Assembly (NCBI GenBank): GCA_024638165.1
Contig: JAHEKV010000002.1
Location: 27,134 to 91,133 of the forward strand
Direction of reading: 5' to 3'
From: Flavobacteriaceae bacterium
GTDB lineage: Bacteria; Bacteroidota; Bacteroidia; Flavobacteriales; Flavobacteriaceae
Length of the DNA: 64,000 bases
Shown here: positions 42,764 to 51,822 of the stretch, in pieces
How positions within the stretch are numbered: the stretch's first letter is position 1
Layout: every line of letters starts with the position of its first letter
Program-made: the position numbers and the translations under genes
Notes under the pieces: model-generated
What the model saw: only the letters and a program-made list of their open reading frames with translations
What the model was told of the DNA's origin: nothing
Databases searched by the model: none

Positions 42764-44632
42764 ATGTTTGCAGAAGAATATGATATAATCGTAGTTGGTG
42801 GAGGTCATGCCGGAGCCGAAGCTGCGGCTGCAGGTGCAAATATGGGAATGAAAACTCTCCTAGTTACCATGAATCTTCAAAACATTGGACAGATGTCTTG
42901 CAACCCCGCCATGGGCGGCATTGCTAAGGGTCAGATCGTTCGTGAAATTGATGCTCTCGGTGGTTACAGCGGTTTGGTTAGCGACGAAAGTGCTATTCAG
43001 TTTAAGATGCTCAATCGTTCAAAGGGGCCGGCGATGTGGAGTCCAAGAACACAGAACGACAGAATGCTTTTTGCTGAATCTTGGAGGGTTCGACTAGAAC
43101 AAACACCGCTACTTGACTTTTATCAAGAAATGATTACGGGATTGGTAATAGAAGGTGGTCGGGTTTCTGGAGTGAGGACAGCGCTAGGCATCGATATTCG
43201 GGCTAAAGCAGTCGTTTTGACCAACGGAACTTTTCTAAATGGGTTAATTCACATTGGCGAGAAGAACTTCGGCGGCGGTAGAGCCGGTGAAAAGGCTAGT
43301 ACTGGTATAACAGAACAATTGATCGACCTAGGTTTTGATAGCGGAAGAATGAAGACCGGTACACCGCCTCGGGTTGACAGTCGCTCTTTAGATTATTCTA
43401 AAATGACCCCTCAGCCGGGTGATGCTATTCCTGGCAACTTCTCCTATCTTAGAAATTTTAGACTTGACCATCAGCTAGATTGCCATCTTACCTATACCTC
43501 CACCGAGGTTCACGACCTACTGAGAGAAGGATTTGATCGTAGCCCGATGTTTAATGGAAACATTCAGAGTATTGGGCCTCGTTATTGTCCTTCTATTGAA
43601 GATAAGATCAATCGCTTTGCAGAAAAGGATAGCCATCAAATTTTCGTTGAGCCGGAGGGTTGGAAAACCGTCGAGGTTTATGTCAATGGATTTTCCACCT
43701 CTCTTCCAGAGGATGTGCAATACAAAGCCTTACGAAGTGTCGCAGGCTTTGAAAATGTTAAGTTTTTTAGGCCTGGGTATGCTATTGAGTACGACTACTT
43801 TCCCCCTACTCAATTGAAGAACACGCTAGAAACTAAATTAATTGACGGCCTGTTCTTTGCAGGGCAGATTAATGGGACCACCGGATACGAAGAAGCCGCG
43901 AGCCAGGGTTTAATGGCAGGGTTGAATGCGGCCTTGAAGGTTAAAGAGAAGGATGCACTGGTCCTCAGAAGAGACGAGGCGTACATTGGTGTCCTTATAG
44001 ATGATTTAATTACCAAAGGCACAGAGGAGCCGTATCGAATGTTTACCTCTAGAGCAGAATATCGGACACTTTTGAGGCAGGATAATGCAGACCTTAGGCT
44101 TACTGAGCGTTCATACCATTTGGGGCTTGCCAAAGAGCCCAGACTTAGGGCTTTGGAAAGTAAAATCTCCCAAACCGAGCAAATTGTTGGTTTCTTAGAC
44201 AATGAATCCTATGATTTTAATGAAGCGAACAAGCTTCTAAATAAGGTTTCTTCAACACCTGTTAAGCAACACGATAAACTTAAAAAACTGCTTTCTAGAC
44301 CAGAGGTTAACCTTGAAGATCTTCGAGGTTTACCGAATGTTTGTGAGTTTTTTGACAAGCATGATTTTGATTCTGATTCTTGCGAACAAGCAGAAATTCA
44401 AGTGAAGTATGCCGGCTATATAGAGAAGGAAAAGAACAACGCTGACAAGCTTTCCAGATTAGAATATGTCAAAATCCCTGAGAATGTAGACTATACCACA
44501 ATGACTTCTATTTCTTTTGAGGCACGTGAAAAACTGAATAAAATAAGACCTGCAACGGTTTCTCAAGCTTCTAGAATCAGCGGTGTGTCTCCATCAGACA
44601 TCAGTGTTTTATTAGTACATCTGGGCCGATAG
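42764..44632 (+). CDS. mnmG: tRNA uridine-5-carboxymethylaminomethyl modification enzyme MnmG (GidA)
   Basis: A 622-residue FAD protein of full length: the dinucleotide-binding N-terminus [23 protein letters not shown], the GidA signature [28 protein letters not shown], and [11 protein letters not shown] further on. A helical C-terminal domain begins after about residue 440. With MnmE it modifies the wobble uridine of several tRNAs. The gene is bracketed by two identical parS-like sites, the second starting at its stop codon. Base composition is clearly higher in G+C than in the rnr-glnS block. Confidence 0.97.
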   Translation: MFAEEYDIIVVGGGHAGAEAAAAGANMGMKTLLVTMNLQNIGQMSCNPAMGGIAKGQIVREIDALGGYSGLVSDESAIQFKMLNRSKGPAMWSPRTQNDRMLFAESWRVRLEQTPLLDFYQEMITGLVIEGGRVSGVRTALGIDIRAKAVVLTNGTFLNGLIHIGEKNFGGGRAGEKASTGITEQLIDLGFDSGRMKTGTPPRVDSRSLDYSKMTPQPGDAIPGNFSYLRNFRLDHQLDCHLTYTSTEVHDLLREGFDRSPMFNGNIQSIGPRYCPSIEDKINRFAEKDSHQIFVEPEGWKTVEVYVNGFSTSLPEDVQYKALRSVAGFENVKFFRPGYAIEYDYFPPTQLKNTLETKLIDGLFFAGQINGTTGYEEAASQGLMAGLNAALKVKEKDALVLRRDEAYIGVLIDDLITKGTEEPYRMFTSRAEYRTLLRQDNADLRLTERSYHLGLAKEPRLRALESKISQTEQIVGFLDNESYDFNEANKLLNKVSSTPVKQHDKLKKLLSRPEVNLEDLRGLPNVCEFFDKHDFDSDSCEQAEIQVKYAGYIEKEKNNADKLSRLEYVKIPENVDYTTMTSISFEAREKLNKIRPATVSQASRISGVSPSDISVLLVHLGR

Positions 44633-44647
44633 GTTCCACGTGGAACA
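44632..44647. promoter_or_regulatory. parS: parS-like palindrome, copy 2 (after mnmG)
   Basis: The same 16-mer GGTTCCACGTGGAACA as at 42741, starting at the last base of the mnmG stop codon and lying six bases before the next ATG. Two exact copies 1.9 kb apart make chance occurrence very unlikely. Confidence 0.85.
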
Positions 44648-44653
44648 CATATA

Positions 44654-45463
44654 ATGAATGTTAAAGATCACTTTTTAAGCCAAGAAACGTTTCGAATCGA
44701 AAGAGACGAAAAAACCGGTGTGCTAACGACTAGACCAATTCCAGAAAATTTGTCTAGTTATTATGAAGCTGAAAATTATAGGTCTCATGGTAGTCAGCAT
44801 AAAGGCTTGATAGATTACCTGTACTCCATGGCTAAGGTTCTGAGAAACAGAATTAAAAGAAGGTTGGTAGAGAGATACCACAACTCATATGGTTCAGTTC
44901 TCGATATTGGTTGTGGCGACGGAGCCTTTCTGTCTGTATTCGATGACAAACACACTTCGGGTGTCGAACCTTCTGCTAGGGCGCGTGAATTATGTGGCAA
45001 GAAGGGCTTGGCGGTTGCCTCTTCCCTATCAGACATCAACGAAACATTTGATATAATTACCCTCTGGCATGTGTTAGAACATCTTCCTCATTTAAAAGAA
45101 GATTTATCAACCATTAACACCCTCCTTTCAGACGAAGGTAGATTGTTTGTTGCAGTACCCAATTGTAAAAGTTGGGACGCTGAATATTACGGTGAGTTTT
45201 GGGCTGGCTATGATGTTCCAAGACATGTTTGGCATTTTGATAAGGAAAATCTTGAACGCACATTGAGGTCTGTCGGCTTTGAAATTAAAGCTTACGAACC
45301 ACAGATATTTGACCTTTTTTATGTGGCTTATCTTTCTGAAAAGTATAAGGGTTGCCAATTTCCGCTACTAAGAGCTGTTTTGCTTGGGGTTTTCGCCGTT
45401 CTTACTAATAAAGCTTCAAAGAAGCCGTCCGCACTCCTTCTTGTTGCTAAAAAAACCAAATAA
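44654..45463 (+). CDS. Class I SAM-dependent methyltransferase
   Basis: A 269-residue protein with the SAM-binding motif VLDIGCGDGAFLSVF (about 79-93), TSGVEPSARARELCG after it, and DIITLWHVLEHLPHL (the UbiG-like H-V-L-E-H motif). This is the Methyltransf_23 type often seen in glycan or quinone pathways; the substrate is unknown. The N-terminal region (residues 1-70) before the domain has a RIERDEKTGVLTTRPIPENLSSYYEAENYRSH segment typical of flavobacterial homologues. It follows mnmG and the second parS-like site by six bases and probably shares its transcript. Confidence 0.88.
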   Translation: MNVKDHFLSQETFRIERDEKTGVLTTRPIPENLSSYYEAENYRSHGSQHKGLIDYLYSMAKVLRNRIKRRLVERYHNSYGSVLDIGCGDGAFLSVFDDKHTSGVEPSARARELCGKKGLAVASSLSDINETFDIITLWHVLEHLPHLKEDLSTINTLLSDEGRLFVAVPNCKSWDAEYYGEFWAGYDVPRHVWHFDKENLERTLRSVGFEIKAYEPQIFDLFYVAYLSEKYKGCQFPLLRAVLLGVFAVLTNKASKKPSALLLVAKKTK

Positions 45464-45573
45464 GGCGCTTTAAGACGCTTTTGGTTAACCTCTCATAAAA
45501 AGACACGCTTAAATTTTAAAAGCAGCTTAAAACAGCCCGTAAGAACTAATTATTGAATAAGAAAAAACTATCA

Positions 45574-45623
45574 ATTCTAAAAAAACAATAAAAAACCCTT
45601 ATGCTTGGTATAGCTCAAGGGTT
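45574..45623 (-). terminator. Rho-independent terminator of the DoxX-like gene, overlapping its 3' end
   Basis: AACCCTT/AAGGGTT arms (45594-45600 with 45617-45623) enclose the last codons of the gene; on the minus strand the stem is followed by TTTTTTATTGTTTTTTT. The stop codon lies inside the hairpin loop side. Confidence 0.7.
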
Positions 45624-45991
45624 ATGAATAATAACACAACCGGAATAAGATAGATGATGATTGTTTGTGCTCCAGCATAATCTTTAGCTACACGTTGACC
45701 AAGTAAAAGAGAAAGTAGTGTTATTGATGAAAGAGCACTCGCTAGATTCGCCATAATAAGATTGTCGTGCAGATAGAGATGAATAATTCCTCCAGCGCTC
45801 AATACTCCCGATGAAATTTCTAAAACCGTAAGAATCACAAATAAGGCACCCGACACTTTGCTTAGAGGACTTTTACTAAAGTGGCTTTGAACAAAATCTT
45901 TTTCACTCTTAAAATGAAAGATTTTGTCAATCCCGCTTTGAACAAAAACGATGCATAGAATGGCTAAACAGGTATAAATCGCGAAAATCAT
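45599..45991 (-). CDS. DoxX-like small membrane protein
   Basis: A 130-residue protein with four hydrophobic segments. The first is followed by FVQSGIDKIFHFKSEKDFVQSHF, which corresponds to the conserved region after helix 1 of DoxX-family proteins. The remaining helices carry few polar residues apart from a short RVAKDYAGAQ loop. Its function is unknown; some relatives are quinol-oxidase-associated or redox proteins. It starts six bases after the holB stop on the same strand and ends in an intrinsic terminator. Confidence 0.68.
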   Translation of the reverse strand: MIFAIYTCLAILCIVFVQSGIDKIFHFKSEKDFVQSHFSKSPLSKVSGALFVILTVLEISSGVLSAGGIIHLYLHDNLIMANLASALSSITLLSLLLGQRVAKDYAGAQTIIIYLIPVVLLFITLELYQA

Positions 45992-45997
45992 AAAGGT

Positions 45998-47110
45998 TTA
46001 TTTTGGTGCATGCAGCAGTTTGGTCATTTGAAGCGCTAAGTCACTAAAGGTCATTTTAAGGTTTGCGCTGGTCCCCAAATGTGAAACGGCGTTCTCAATA
46101 GACTGAACTAAATCCATCGCATTGTTATGGTGAATAAAGGGAGCAAATTTTTCTAGTTTAAAACCTTCTACTAACTCTTGTTGTAGCACTAGATCGCCAG
46201 CGCGATATTGAATAAGCAGAGAACTTCGTATTTGATCCATCGCAAAAAGCAAAAATTCACGTTGAACCCCACGCTCTAATTTAACCAAATCTTCAGCCCA
46301 ATCTAGAAGCTCAGCAACAGCGCTCTTGTTCTTCTTAGCTAGAAACGCTGAACGAACCCAACTTACAAAGCGCTTTTCGAAGTCTTGGGACTGTTCCTTG
46401 TTTAGATATTGATTCATAGCCCACGAAACACTTCCTTTAGATCGCTCTGAATAGATCGTTGCGTTTTCTTTAGAAAGGCCAAGATCGGTCAGCGCATCTT
46501 TTACGACGTCTTTGGTTTCAGGACCTACGAACACTCGCTGACTCCTTGACCGAATCGTTTCCAAAACATTTCGTTCGTTTTGCGTAGTCATGATAATAAG
46601 TGTTCCTGCAGGAGGTTCTTCAATGAACTTTAGAAGTCGGTTAGCCGACTGGTCTTTTAAGAATTCTGTACCCCAAATGACGAGGACGCGATACGAGCCT
46701 TCGACGGGCTTGAGATGAAGTTTTTGAACAGCTTCTTTAGCATCTTCAGTTCGAATTGTAAAACTCCCCCCTGCTGAAGAATTCTTAGAAATCCACTGAC
46801 CATAAGTAAGATAGGGGTTTTCTAAAACGGCAGATCGAAAATCGTTCAGTTGATCAGAGGAACGCACATTTTTAGAAGATACGCCAATAGTGTTTGAGGT
46901 AGGAAAAAGCAGATGAATATCAGGATGAATAAGTTTAGACACTTTACTATCTCCCTTAAAAAGCTGAGTTAACATCCAAAAAACAAGAGGAAGTGTAGAT
47001 CCATTTTCTTCTGAAACGAAGAGCTGTGCGTGAGGTAAACGACCCGAATCAATGGAATGTTTTAAGCCCTTCTTACTGTTCTCAAATCCAACTACTCCTG
47101 AAAAATCCAT
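45998..47110 (-). CDS. holB: DNA polymerase III subunit delta'
   Basis: A 370-residue AAA+ protein of the clamp loader. Visible family segments: an N-terminal [29 protein letters not shown], the motif [54 protein letters not shown] (Walker B-like and sensor 1 regions). The Walker A loop is degenerate, as in delta' in general. It helps load the sliding clamp. It is transcribed with the DoxX-like gene. Its -7 element (47115-47122) lies directly at the start codon and overlaps the divergent promoter zone of pgk. Confidence 0.92.
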   Translation of the reverse strand: MDFSGVVGFENSKKGLKHSIDSGRLPHAQLFVSEENGSTLPLVFWMLTQLFKGDSKVSKLIHPDIHLLFPTSNTIGVSSKNVRSSDQLNDFRSAVLENPYLTYGQWISKNSSAGGSFTIRTEDAKEAVQKLHLKPVEGSYRVLVIWGTEFLKDQSANRLLKFIEEPPAGTLIIMTTQNERNVLETIRSRSQRVFVGPETKDVVKDALTDLGLSKENATIYSERSKGSVSWAMNQYLNKEQSQDFEKRFVSWVRSAFLAKKNKSAVAELLDWAEDLVKLERGVQREFLLFAMDQIRSSLLIQYRAGDLVLQQELVEGFKLEKFAPFIHHNNAMDLVQSIENAVSHLGTSANLKMTFSDLALQMTKLLHAPK

Positions 47111-47114
47111 GCTT

Positions 47115-47122
47115 CAAAGATA
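47115..47122 (-). promoter_or_regulatory. -7 promoter element of holB, adjoining the start codon
   Basis: Minus-strand TATCTTTG, exact TAnnTTTG match, four bases before the holB start; only nine bases separate it from the divergent pgk element. Confidence 0.6.
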
Positions 47123-47131
47123 GTATTTCGC

Positions 47132-47139
47132 TACATTTG
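47132..47139 (+). promoter_or_regulatory. -7 promoter element of pgk
   Basis: TACATTTG, exact TAnnTTTG match, 22 bases before the pgk ATG at 47162. Confidence 0.6.
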
Positions 47140-47161
47140 GGGGATTCAAAAAACAAACAGC

Positions 47162-48355
47162 ATGAGCACCCTATCATCTTTTAATTTTTCAGGTAAAAAA
47201 GCCTTAATCCGAGTTGATTTTAATGTTCCGTTAAACAGTGATCTGGAGGTTACTGACGCGAGCCGAATTGAAGCCGCAAAACCTACGATTATTCACGTCT
47301 TAGAACAAGGAGGAAGCGCTATTTTAATGAGTCACCTTGGTCGTCCGGGCGGGGAGGCAAAGCCAGAATTATCATTAAAACACATTGCAGATAAAGTTGC
47401 TGAAATTTTAGGTGTGGCGGTTAAGTTTTCAACCTCATGTGTTGGCCCTGAAGCAGAGGCAGAAGCAGCAGCCCTTGAGCCGGGTCAAGTCTTATTGCTT
47501 GAAAACCTTAGATACCATAATGAAGAGACGGCTGGTGATGAGGCGTTTGCAGCTTCTCTTGCGAAACTCGGAGACATTTATGTAAATGACGCTTTTGGAA
47601 CCGCACATAGAGCTCACGCGTCAACCGCAGTTATTGCAGCTCACTTCAAAGGAAACAAATGTTTTGGACTTCTTTTAGAAAAAGAAATCAAGGCCATTGA
47701 CAAAGTCTTAAAATCAGGAGAAAAACCGGTAACGGCTATTATGGGGGGTTCAAAGGTTTCTTCGAAAATCACCATTATTGAAAACATATTACCCGCAATC
47801 GACCACCTTATCGTTGGAGGGGGTATGACCTACACATTTATCAAGGCGCTTGGTGGAGAAGTGGGGAATTCGATTTGCGAGTTAGACAAATTAGACTTAG
47901 CATTATCTATTTTAGAAAAAGCTAAAGCCGCAGGCGTTGAGGTTCATATACCTGTAGATGTTTTGGCAGCGGACGATTTTTCGAAAGACGCAAATACCCA
48001 AGTCGTCGCATCAAACGCTATTCCAGAAGGTTGGGAAGGTTTAGATGCGGGGCCTCAAACACTGAAAAACTTTCACGAAGTTATTATGTCTTCAAAGACG
48101 CTGCTGTGGAACGGTCCTGTTGGAGTTTTTGAAATTGAAACTTTTGCTGAAGGAACTAAATCTATCGGCCGCTCTGTAGAAGCTGCTACTAAAGCTGGTG
48201 CATTCTCTTTAGTTGGAGGAGGTGATTCTGTTGCTGCGGTTAAGCAGTTTGGCTTTGAAGACAAGGTAAGCTACGTCTCAACCGGCGGTGGTGCAATGCT
48301 TGAAAGTCTAGAGGGCATTGTTCTACCAGGAATTGCAGCTATCTTAGAGGGATAA
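47162..48355 (+). CDS. pgk: Phosphoglycerate kinase
   Basis: A 397-residue glycolytic enzyme. Substrate-side motifs [18 protein letters not shown] and [10 protein letters not shown] lie in the N-terminal half, and the nucleotide side has [25 protein letters not shown] and [13 protein letters not shown] near the end. It converts 1,3-bisphosphoglycerate and ADP to 3-phosphoglycerate and ATP. It is divergent to holB and followed by the MltD-like gene after 10 bases. Confidence 0.97.
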   Translation: MSTLSSFNFSGKKALIRVDFNVPLNSDLEVTDASRIEAAKPTIIHVLEQGGSAILMSHLGRPGGEAKPELSLKHIADKVAEILGVAVKFSTSCVGPEAEAEAAALEPGQVLLLENLRYHNEETAGDEAFAASLAKLGDIYVNDAFGTAHRAHASTAVIAAHFKGNKCFGLLLEKEIKAIDKVLKSGEKPVTAIMGGSKVSSKITIIENILPAIDHLIVGGGMTYTFIKALGGEVGNSICELDKLDLALSILEKAKAAGVEVHIPVDVLAADDFSKDANTQVVASNAIPEGWEGLDAGPQTLKNFHEVIMSSKTLLWNGPVGVFEIETFAEGTKSIGRSVEAATKAGAFSLVGGGDSVAAVKQFGFEDKVSYVSTGGGAMLESLEGIVLPGIAAILEG

Positions 48356-48365
48356 AATTATTGTT

Positions 48366-49685
48366 TTGATTTTTAGAAGCTTCATTATCAGTTTACTATC
48401 CTCTGTGGCGGTAGCGCAAAGCACCCCGGGAGTTGCTAGTAAAAAGAGCCTTGAAGCTTTTAATGAATTAGGTTATGCGTCGGTATTTTCTGATCAGCGC
48501 CTACCTAGTTATGCGATTCCCGACTCTACTAGAGCGTTTAAATACGATTCGATTTGGCTTGAAAAATTAAAGGAGACAAGGTCTCTCTTTACCTTGATTC
48601 ATGAGACCACGGGAGATAATATTGAAAAGAAGGTAAATAAAGAGCTTCTGATAGATCGGTTTGAAACGATCAACCAAAAAACTCCTTTTCAGATTGCCTA
48701 CAACCCTATTCTAGAGCGAGAAATCGCCAAGTATTTAAGAGGTGATGCCACACTCATTCGCAGAATGCTTCAGGTGAGTGCCTTTTATTTTCCGCTCTTC
48801 GAACAGGTACTCGATGAGAACGACCTCCCATTAGAATTGAAATATTTAGCCATCGTTGAGTCTGCATTAGATCCTAAAGCAAGGTCGTATGTAGGCGCAA
48901 AAGGCCTGTGGCAATTCATGTACAGTACGGGGAAATCGTTTGGACTGGAGGTAAACAACTACGTTGACGATAGAAGCGATCCTCTGAAGAGTACCAAGGC
49001 TGCCGCGGCCTATTTAAAGCAACTCTACCGAATATTTGATAACTGGGACCTCGCTCTTGCTGCGTATAATTCAGGACCGGGAAATGTTTCAAAAGCTATT
49101 CGCCGCTCGGGCGGATACACGAATTATTGGAATATAAGACCCTATCTCCCTAAAGAGACGGCAGACTATGTTCCCCGATTTTACGCTATCCTCTATTTGT
49201 TTGAGCATGCCAAAGAGCATGGATTAAGTGCGGAAAGCTTAGAAAGAACCTATCTAGAGACAGACACTATTCACATCAAACGAAGTATCACTTTCGACCA
49301 AATCGCCGAGGAGCTGCCTATTACTAAAGATCAGTTAGCGGTTTTAAACCCCTCCTATCGGATGGCCACGATACCCTATGTCAAAGGGAAAGATTATGCA
49401 CTAAGACTTCCAAAGGCATTAATAGGAGACTTTATCAGTACAGAAGGAGAAGTTTACGCACTCGCCAAAAAACAAGAGGACGCTTCTGAAAAGCCTTTGG
49501 CTGCTCTCGTTAGTGGCCCTGAGCGTCTCCGGTATCGCGTAAAATCTGGTGATGCGCTTAGCATTATTGCAGACAGATACGGCGTTTCTGTGAGGCAAAT
49601 TCGCTCATGGAACAATTTGAACGGTAATGTGATTCGAGTCGGTCAGCGCCTAACGATTTATCCGAGAAGATATCCTAAATCATGA
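48366..49685 (+). CDS. mltD: Membrane-bound or periplasmic lytic transglycosylase D-like with LysM
   Basis: A 439-residue exported protein. The reading frame starts at a TTG (48366), giving a signal peptide MIFRSFIISLLSSVAVAQ; no in-frame ATG stands closer. An SLT domain (about 140-260) has the catalytic Glu in ELKYLAIVESALDPKARS followed by GAKGLWQFM. A single LysM module ends the protein (YRVKSGDALSIIADRYGVSVRQIRSW). It cleaves peptidoglycan without hydrolysis. The start codon is uncertain; the next gene overlaps by four bases (ATGA). Confidence 0.9.
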   Translation: MIFRSFIISLLSSVAVAQSTPGVASKKSLEAFNELGYASVFSDQRLPSYAIPDSTRAFKYDSIWLEKLKETRSLFTLIHETTGDNIEKKVNKELLIDRFETINQKTPFQIAYNPILEREIAKYLRGDATLIRRMLQVSAFYFPLFEQVLDENDLPLELKYLAIVESALDPKARSYVGAKGLWQFMYSTGKSFGLEVNNYVDDRSDPLKSTKAAAAYLKQLYRIFDNWDLALAAYNSGPGNVSKAIRRSGGYTNYWNIRPYLPKETADYVPRFYAILYLFEHAKEHGLSAESLERTYLETDTIHIKRSITFDQIAEELPITKDQLAVLNPSYRMATIPYVKGKDYALRLPKALIGDFISTEGEVYALAKKQEDASEKPLAALVSGPERLRYRVKSGDALSIIADRYGVSVRQIRSWNNLNGNVIRVGQRLTIYPRRYPKS

Positions 49686-50683
49686 TTAGACCTCTGAAGT
49701 TTTTCCTTCTGTTATTAGTCTTTACGACGTATTCTTGTAAGCAAGAAGCTTTAAAAGATTATTTGCCTGAAGCAACAGGCCCGCTTAGCGAGGTCTTAAT
49801 TGTTGCAGACCAATCTTTACTTGATTCAGAGGTTGGAGATCGCCTTCGCTCGTATCTTCAAACTAGACAACTAGGTTTGGGCGTTGATGAGCCGACACTT
49901 GACCTTAGACCCTTACAACCCAATCTATTTAGAGGCGCAATCATGAGAAATCGAAACGTTGTAGTCATCGATTTCGACACTTTATCCCGTTCACATATCA
50001 AGAGGAACTTATATGCCGAACCTCAACACATCGCGGTGATAAAAGGCAGAACCGAGGTTGAACTCATTCAAAATATTGATCTTATAGGTGTTCAAATGGT
50101 TGACAGTTTTCGAACTTCTGATCTAAAAGTTGCCCAACAGCGCTTCAAGCGATCACTTTATACCGAACCAAGATTAAAAAAATTGATGGGTATTGACCTT
50201 ACCATGCCTTCAATATATAGACCAGGGGTTTTTAGTAAAGATTTTATATGGATTGATCGCCCTATCGAGAATGGTACGATGAATCTGGTTATCTACCCAT
50301 TAGACAACGATCGCTTTTCGAACAAAGAACGTTTTCTTGAAGACATTATAGCTGTTAGAGATTCTGTTGGAGAGGCGAACATTCCCGGTCCAGACATCCC
50401 AGACACGAAGACTTTTCAGATTACAGAGCAGATTTTCAGACCCTATGTTTTTTCGGCTGAGGTGGGCGGATTCAATGCTGCCGAAGTTCGAGGGATGTGG
50501 GAGATTAGTGGGTATCCGATGGCAGGGCCCTTCGTTTCTTACATTGTAAACGACACCATTAATCAAAGAAAATTAGTGGTTGAAGGCTTTGTTTTTGCGC
50601 CTAACCAAGAAAAGAGAGATTACCTCTTCGAATTAGAGGCAATTATCAAAACGATAAAGATTTATCCCCAGAATAAGGAATAG
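49682..50683 (+). CDS. DUF4837 family lipoprotein
   Basis: A 333-residue protein with a lipoprotein signal (MIRPLKFFLLLLVFTTYSC then KQE). The mature part contains GPLSEVLIVADQSLLDSEVGDRLRSYL and RNRNVVVIDFD, and a C-terminal RGMWEISGYPMAGPFVSYIVND, which agree with the DUF4837 family restricted to Bacteroidota. Function is unknown. It is translationally coupled to the MltD-like gene, so a cell-wall-associated role is possible but unproven. Its end is nine bases from the tatA stop on the other strand. Confidence 0.85.
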   Translation: MIRPLKFFLLLLVFTTYSCKQEALKDYLPEATGPLSEVLIVADQSLLDSEVGDRLRSYLQTRQLGLGVDEPTLDLRPLQPNLFRGAIMRNRNVVVIDFDTLSRSHIKRNLYAEPQHIAVIKGRTEVELIQNIDLIGVQMVDSFRTSDLKVAQQRFKRSLYTEPRLKKLMGIDLTMPSIYRPGVFSKDFIWIDRPIENGTMNLVIYPLDNDRFSNKERFLEDIIAVRDSVGEANIPGPDIPDTKTFQITEQIFRPYVFSAEVGGFNAAEVRGMWEISGYPMAGPFVSYIVNDTINQRKLVVEGFVFAPNQEKRDYLFELEAIIKTIKIYPQNKE

Positions 50684-50692
50684 CGACAGCTA

Positions 50693-50881
50693 TTAAGAGT
50701 TGAGCTCTTTTCCTCCGTTGTCTTCCTCTTCTTTAGTGGCGTCCTTAAATTCTTTGATACCACTACCTAAGCCGCGCATCAATTCAGGAATCTTTTTACC
50801 CCCAAACAACAATAAAACAAGAGCTACGACAACAATAATTTGCCAAGGGCTTACAATACCAAGTGTATAAGAAAGAGACAT
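50693..50881 (-). CDS. tatA: Twin-arginine translocase subunit TatA/E
   Basis: A 62-residue protein starting at the ATG at 50881. One transmembrane helix ([15 protein letters not shown]) is followed by the conserved [22 protein letters not shown] amphipathic helix (F-G-x-K-K-x-P-E-L form), then a short acidic tail. It forms the pore of the Tat pathway; the exported sugar isomerase-like protein at 403 is a probable client. An in-frame TTG two codons upstream is less likely as start. The M23 gene diverges 69 bases away. Confidence 0.92.
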   Translation of the reverse strand: MSLSYTLGIVSPWQIIVVVALVLLLFGGKKIPELMRGLGSGIKEFKDATKEEEDNGGKELNS

Positions 50882-50937
50882 AATCAATGATTTATTGCAT
50901 AAATGTAGTAAAATTAACCCGTTTGAAGGTCAAGATG

Positions 50938-50945
50938 TATATTTG
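50938..50945 (+). promoter_or_regulatory. -7 promoter element of the M23 gene, adjoining the start codon
   Basis: TATATTTG, exact TAnnTTTG match, five bases before the ATG at 50951; a leaderless transcript is likely. Confidence 0.55.
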
Positions 50946-50950
50946 CTTTA

Positions 50951-51820
50951 ATGTCTAAAACACAAAAAAACAGCCCGAAGGATCGTTCGAAATTATTCGA
51001 CACCTTCAAGCTTCTGGTGGTAAACGACGAGACCTTCGAAGAAGTGTTCTCTCAACGGTTATCTCGCCTGAACGCATTTGTTTTTTTAGTCATTTTTGTG
51101 GGTCTTGTAAGCGCCCTTTCTTTTTTCGTCATCGCAGTAACTCCATTACGATACTTTATTCCAGGAATAGAATCTGCCGCGCTGCAACGCGAGGTAGAGA
51201 CGCTATTGGTTAAAACCGACTCCTTACAGCGCGTAATCGAAACCGATTCAAAATACATTGAGGGAATTCGTAGGGTACTTAGTGGAGAAGTGGTTTACGA
51301 AGCTCCCGAAATAGACAGCACAATGGTTTTCATGGACGCCCCTTCTACAGACCAACTGTTAGAGACGAGAAAAAGTATTGCTATGCTAGAACTTGAAAGC
51401 CAAGTGAAGAAGGAAGAAGCTTATAGCCCCGTGGTAGAGACTACTATTTCAAATCCACTTTATTTTGCTCCGTTAAGCGGGGTCGTTTCTGGCGCTTATG
51501 ACCCCACGGTGGGACACCTCGCCATTGATATTGCAGCGGCAGAAGGAACAGGAGTTAAGGCGATCACCGATGGCACGGTATTACATGCTGAATGGTCTGC
51601 TAATACAGGCTATAACCTGGTGGTGGTGCATCAAGGGGAGACCGTTTCTGTTTACAAACACAATGGCGTGATATTTAAGAAACAAGGGGATACAGTGACT
51701 GCGGGAGAAATTATTGCTTCGGTCGGAAACACTGGTGAATTAAGCTCAGGATCACATCTTCATTTTGAACTCTGGAAGCAAGGAAAGCCGGTTAACCCTC
51801 AACAATACATCAAGTTTTAA
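50951..51820 (+). CDS. M23-family peptidoglycan endopeptidase, membrane-anchored
   Basis: A 289-residue protein with one transmembrane helix (about 38-60, FVFLVIFVGLVSALSFFVIAV), a helical periplasmic linker (about 75-165) and a C-terminal LytM/M23 domain (about 175-289). The zinc site is intact: GHLAIDIAA (His and Asp of the HxxxD motif) and SGSHLHFELW (the HxH motif). It cuts peptidoglycan cross-links or, if inactive, would only activate amidases; the intact ligands favour activity. The gene is followed after two bases by the GH3-family gene and is probably the first of a short operon. Confidence 0.9.
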   Translation: MSKTQKNSPKDRSKLFDTFKLLVVNDETFEEVFSQRLSRLNAFVFLVIFVGLVSALSFFVIAVTPLRYFIPGIESAALQREVETLLVKTDSLQRVIETDSKYIEGIRRVLSGEVVYEAPEIDSTMVFMDAPSTDQLLETRKSIAMLELESQVKKEEAYSPVVETTISNPLYFAPLSGVVSGAYDPTVGHLAIDIAAAEGTGVKAITDGTVLHAEWSANTGYNLVVVHQGETVSVYKHNGVIFKKQGDTVTAGEIIASVGNTGELSSGSHLHFELWKQGKPVNPQQYIKF

Positions 51821-51822
51821 TC

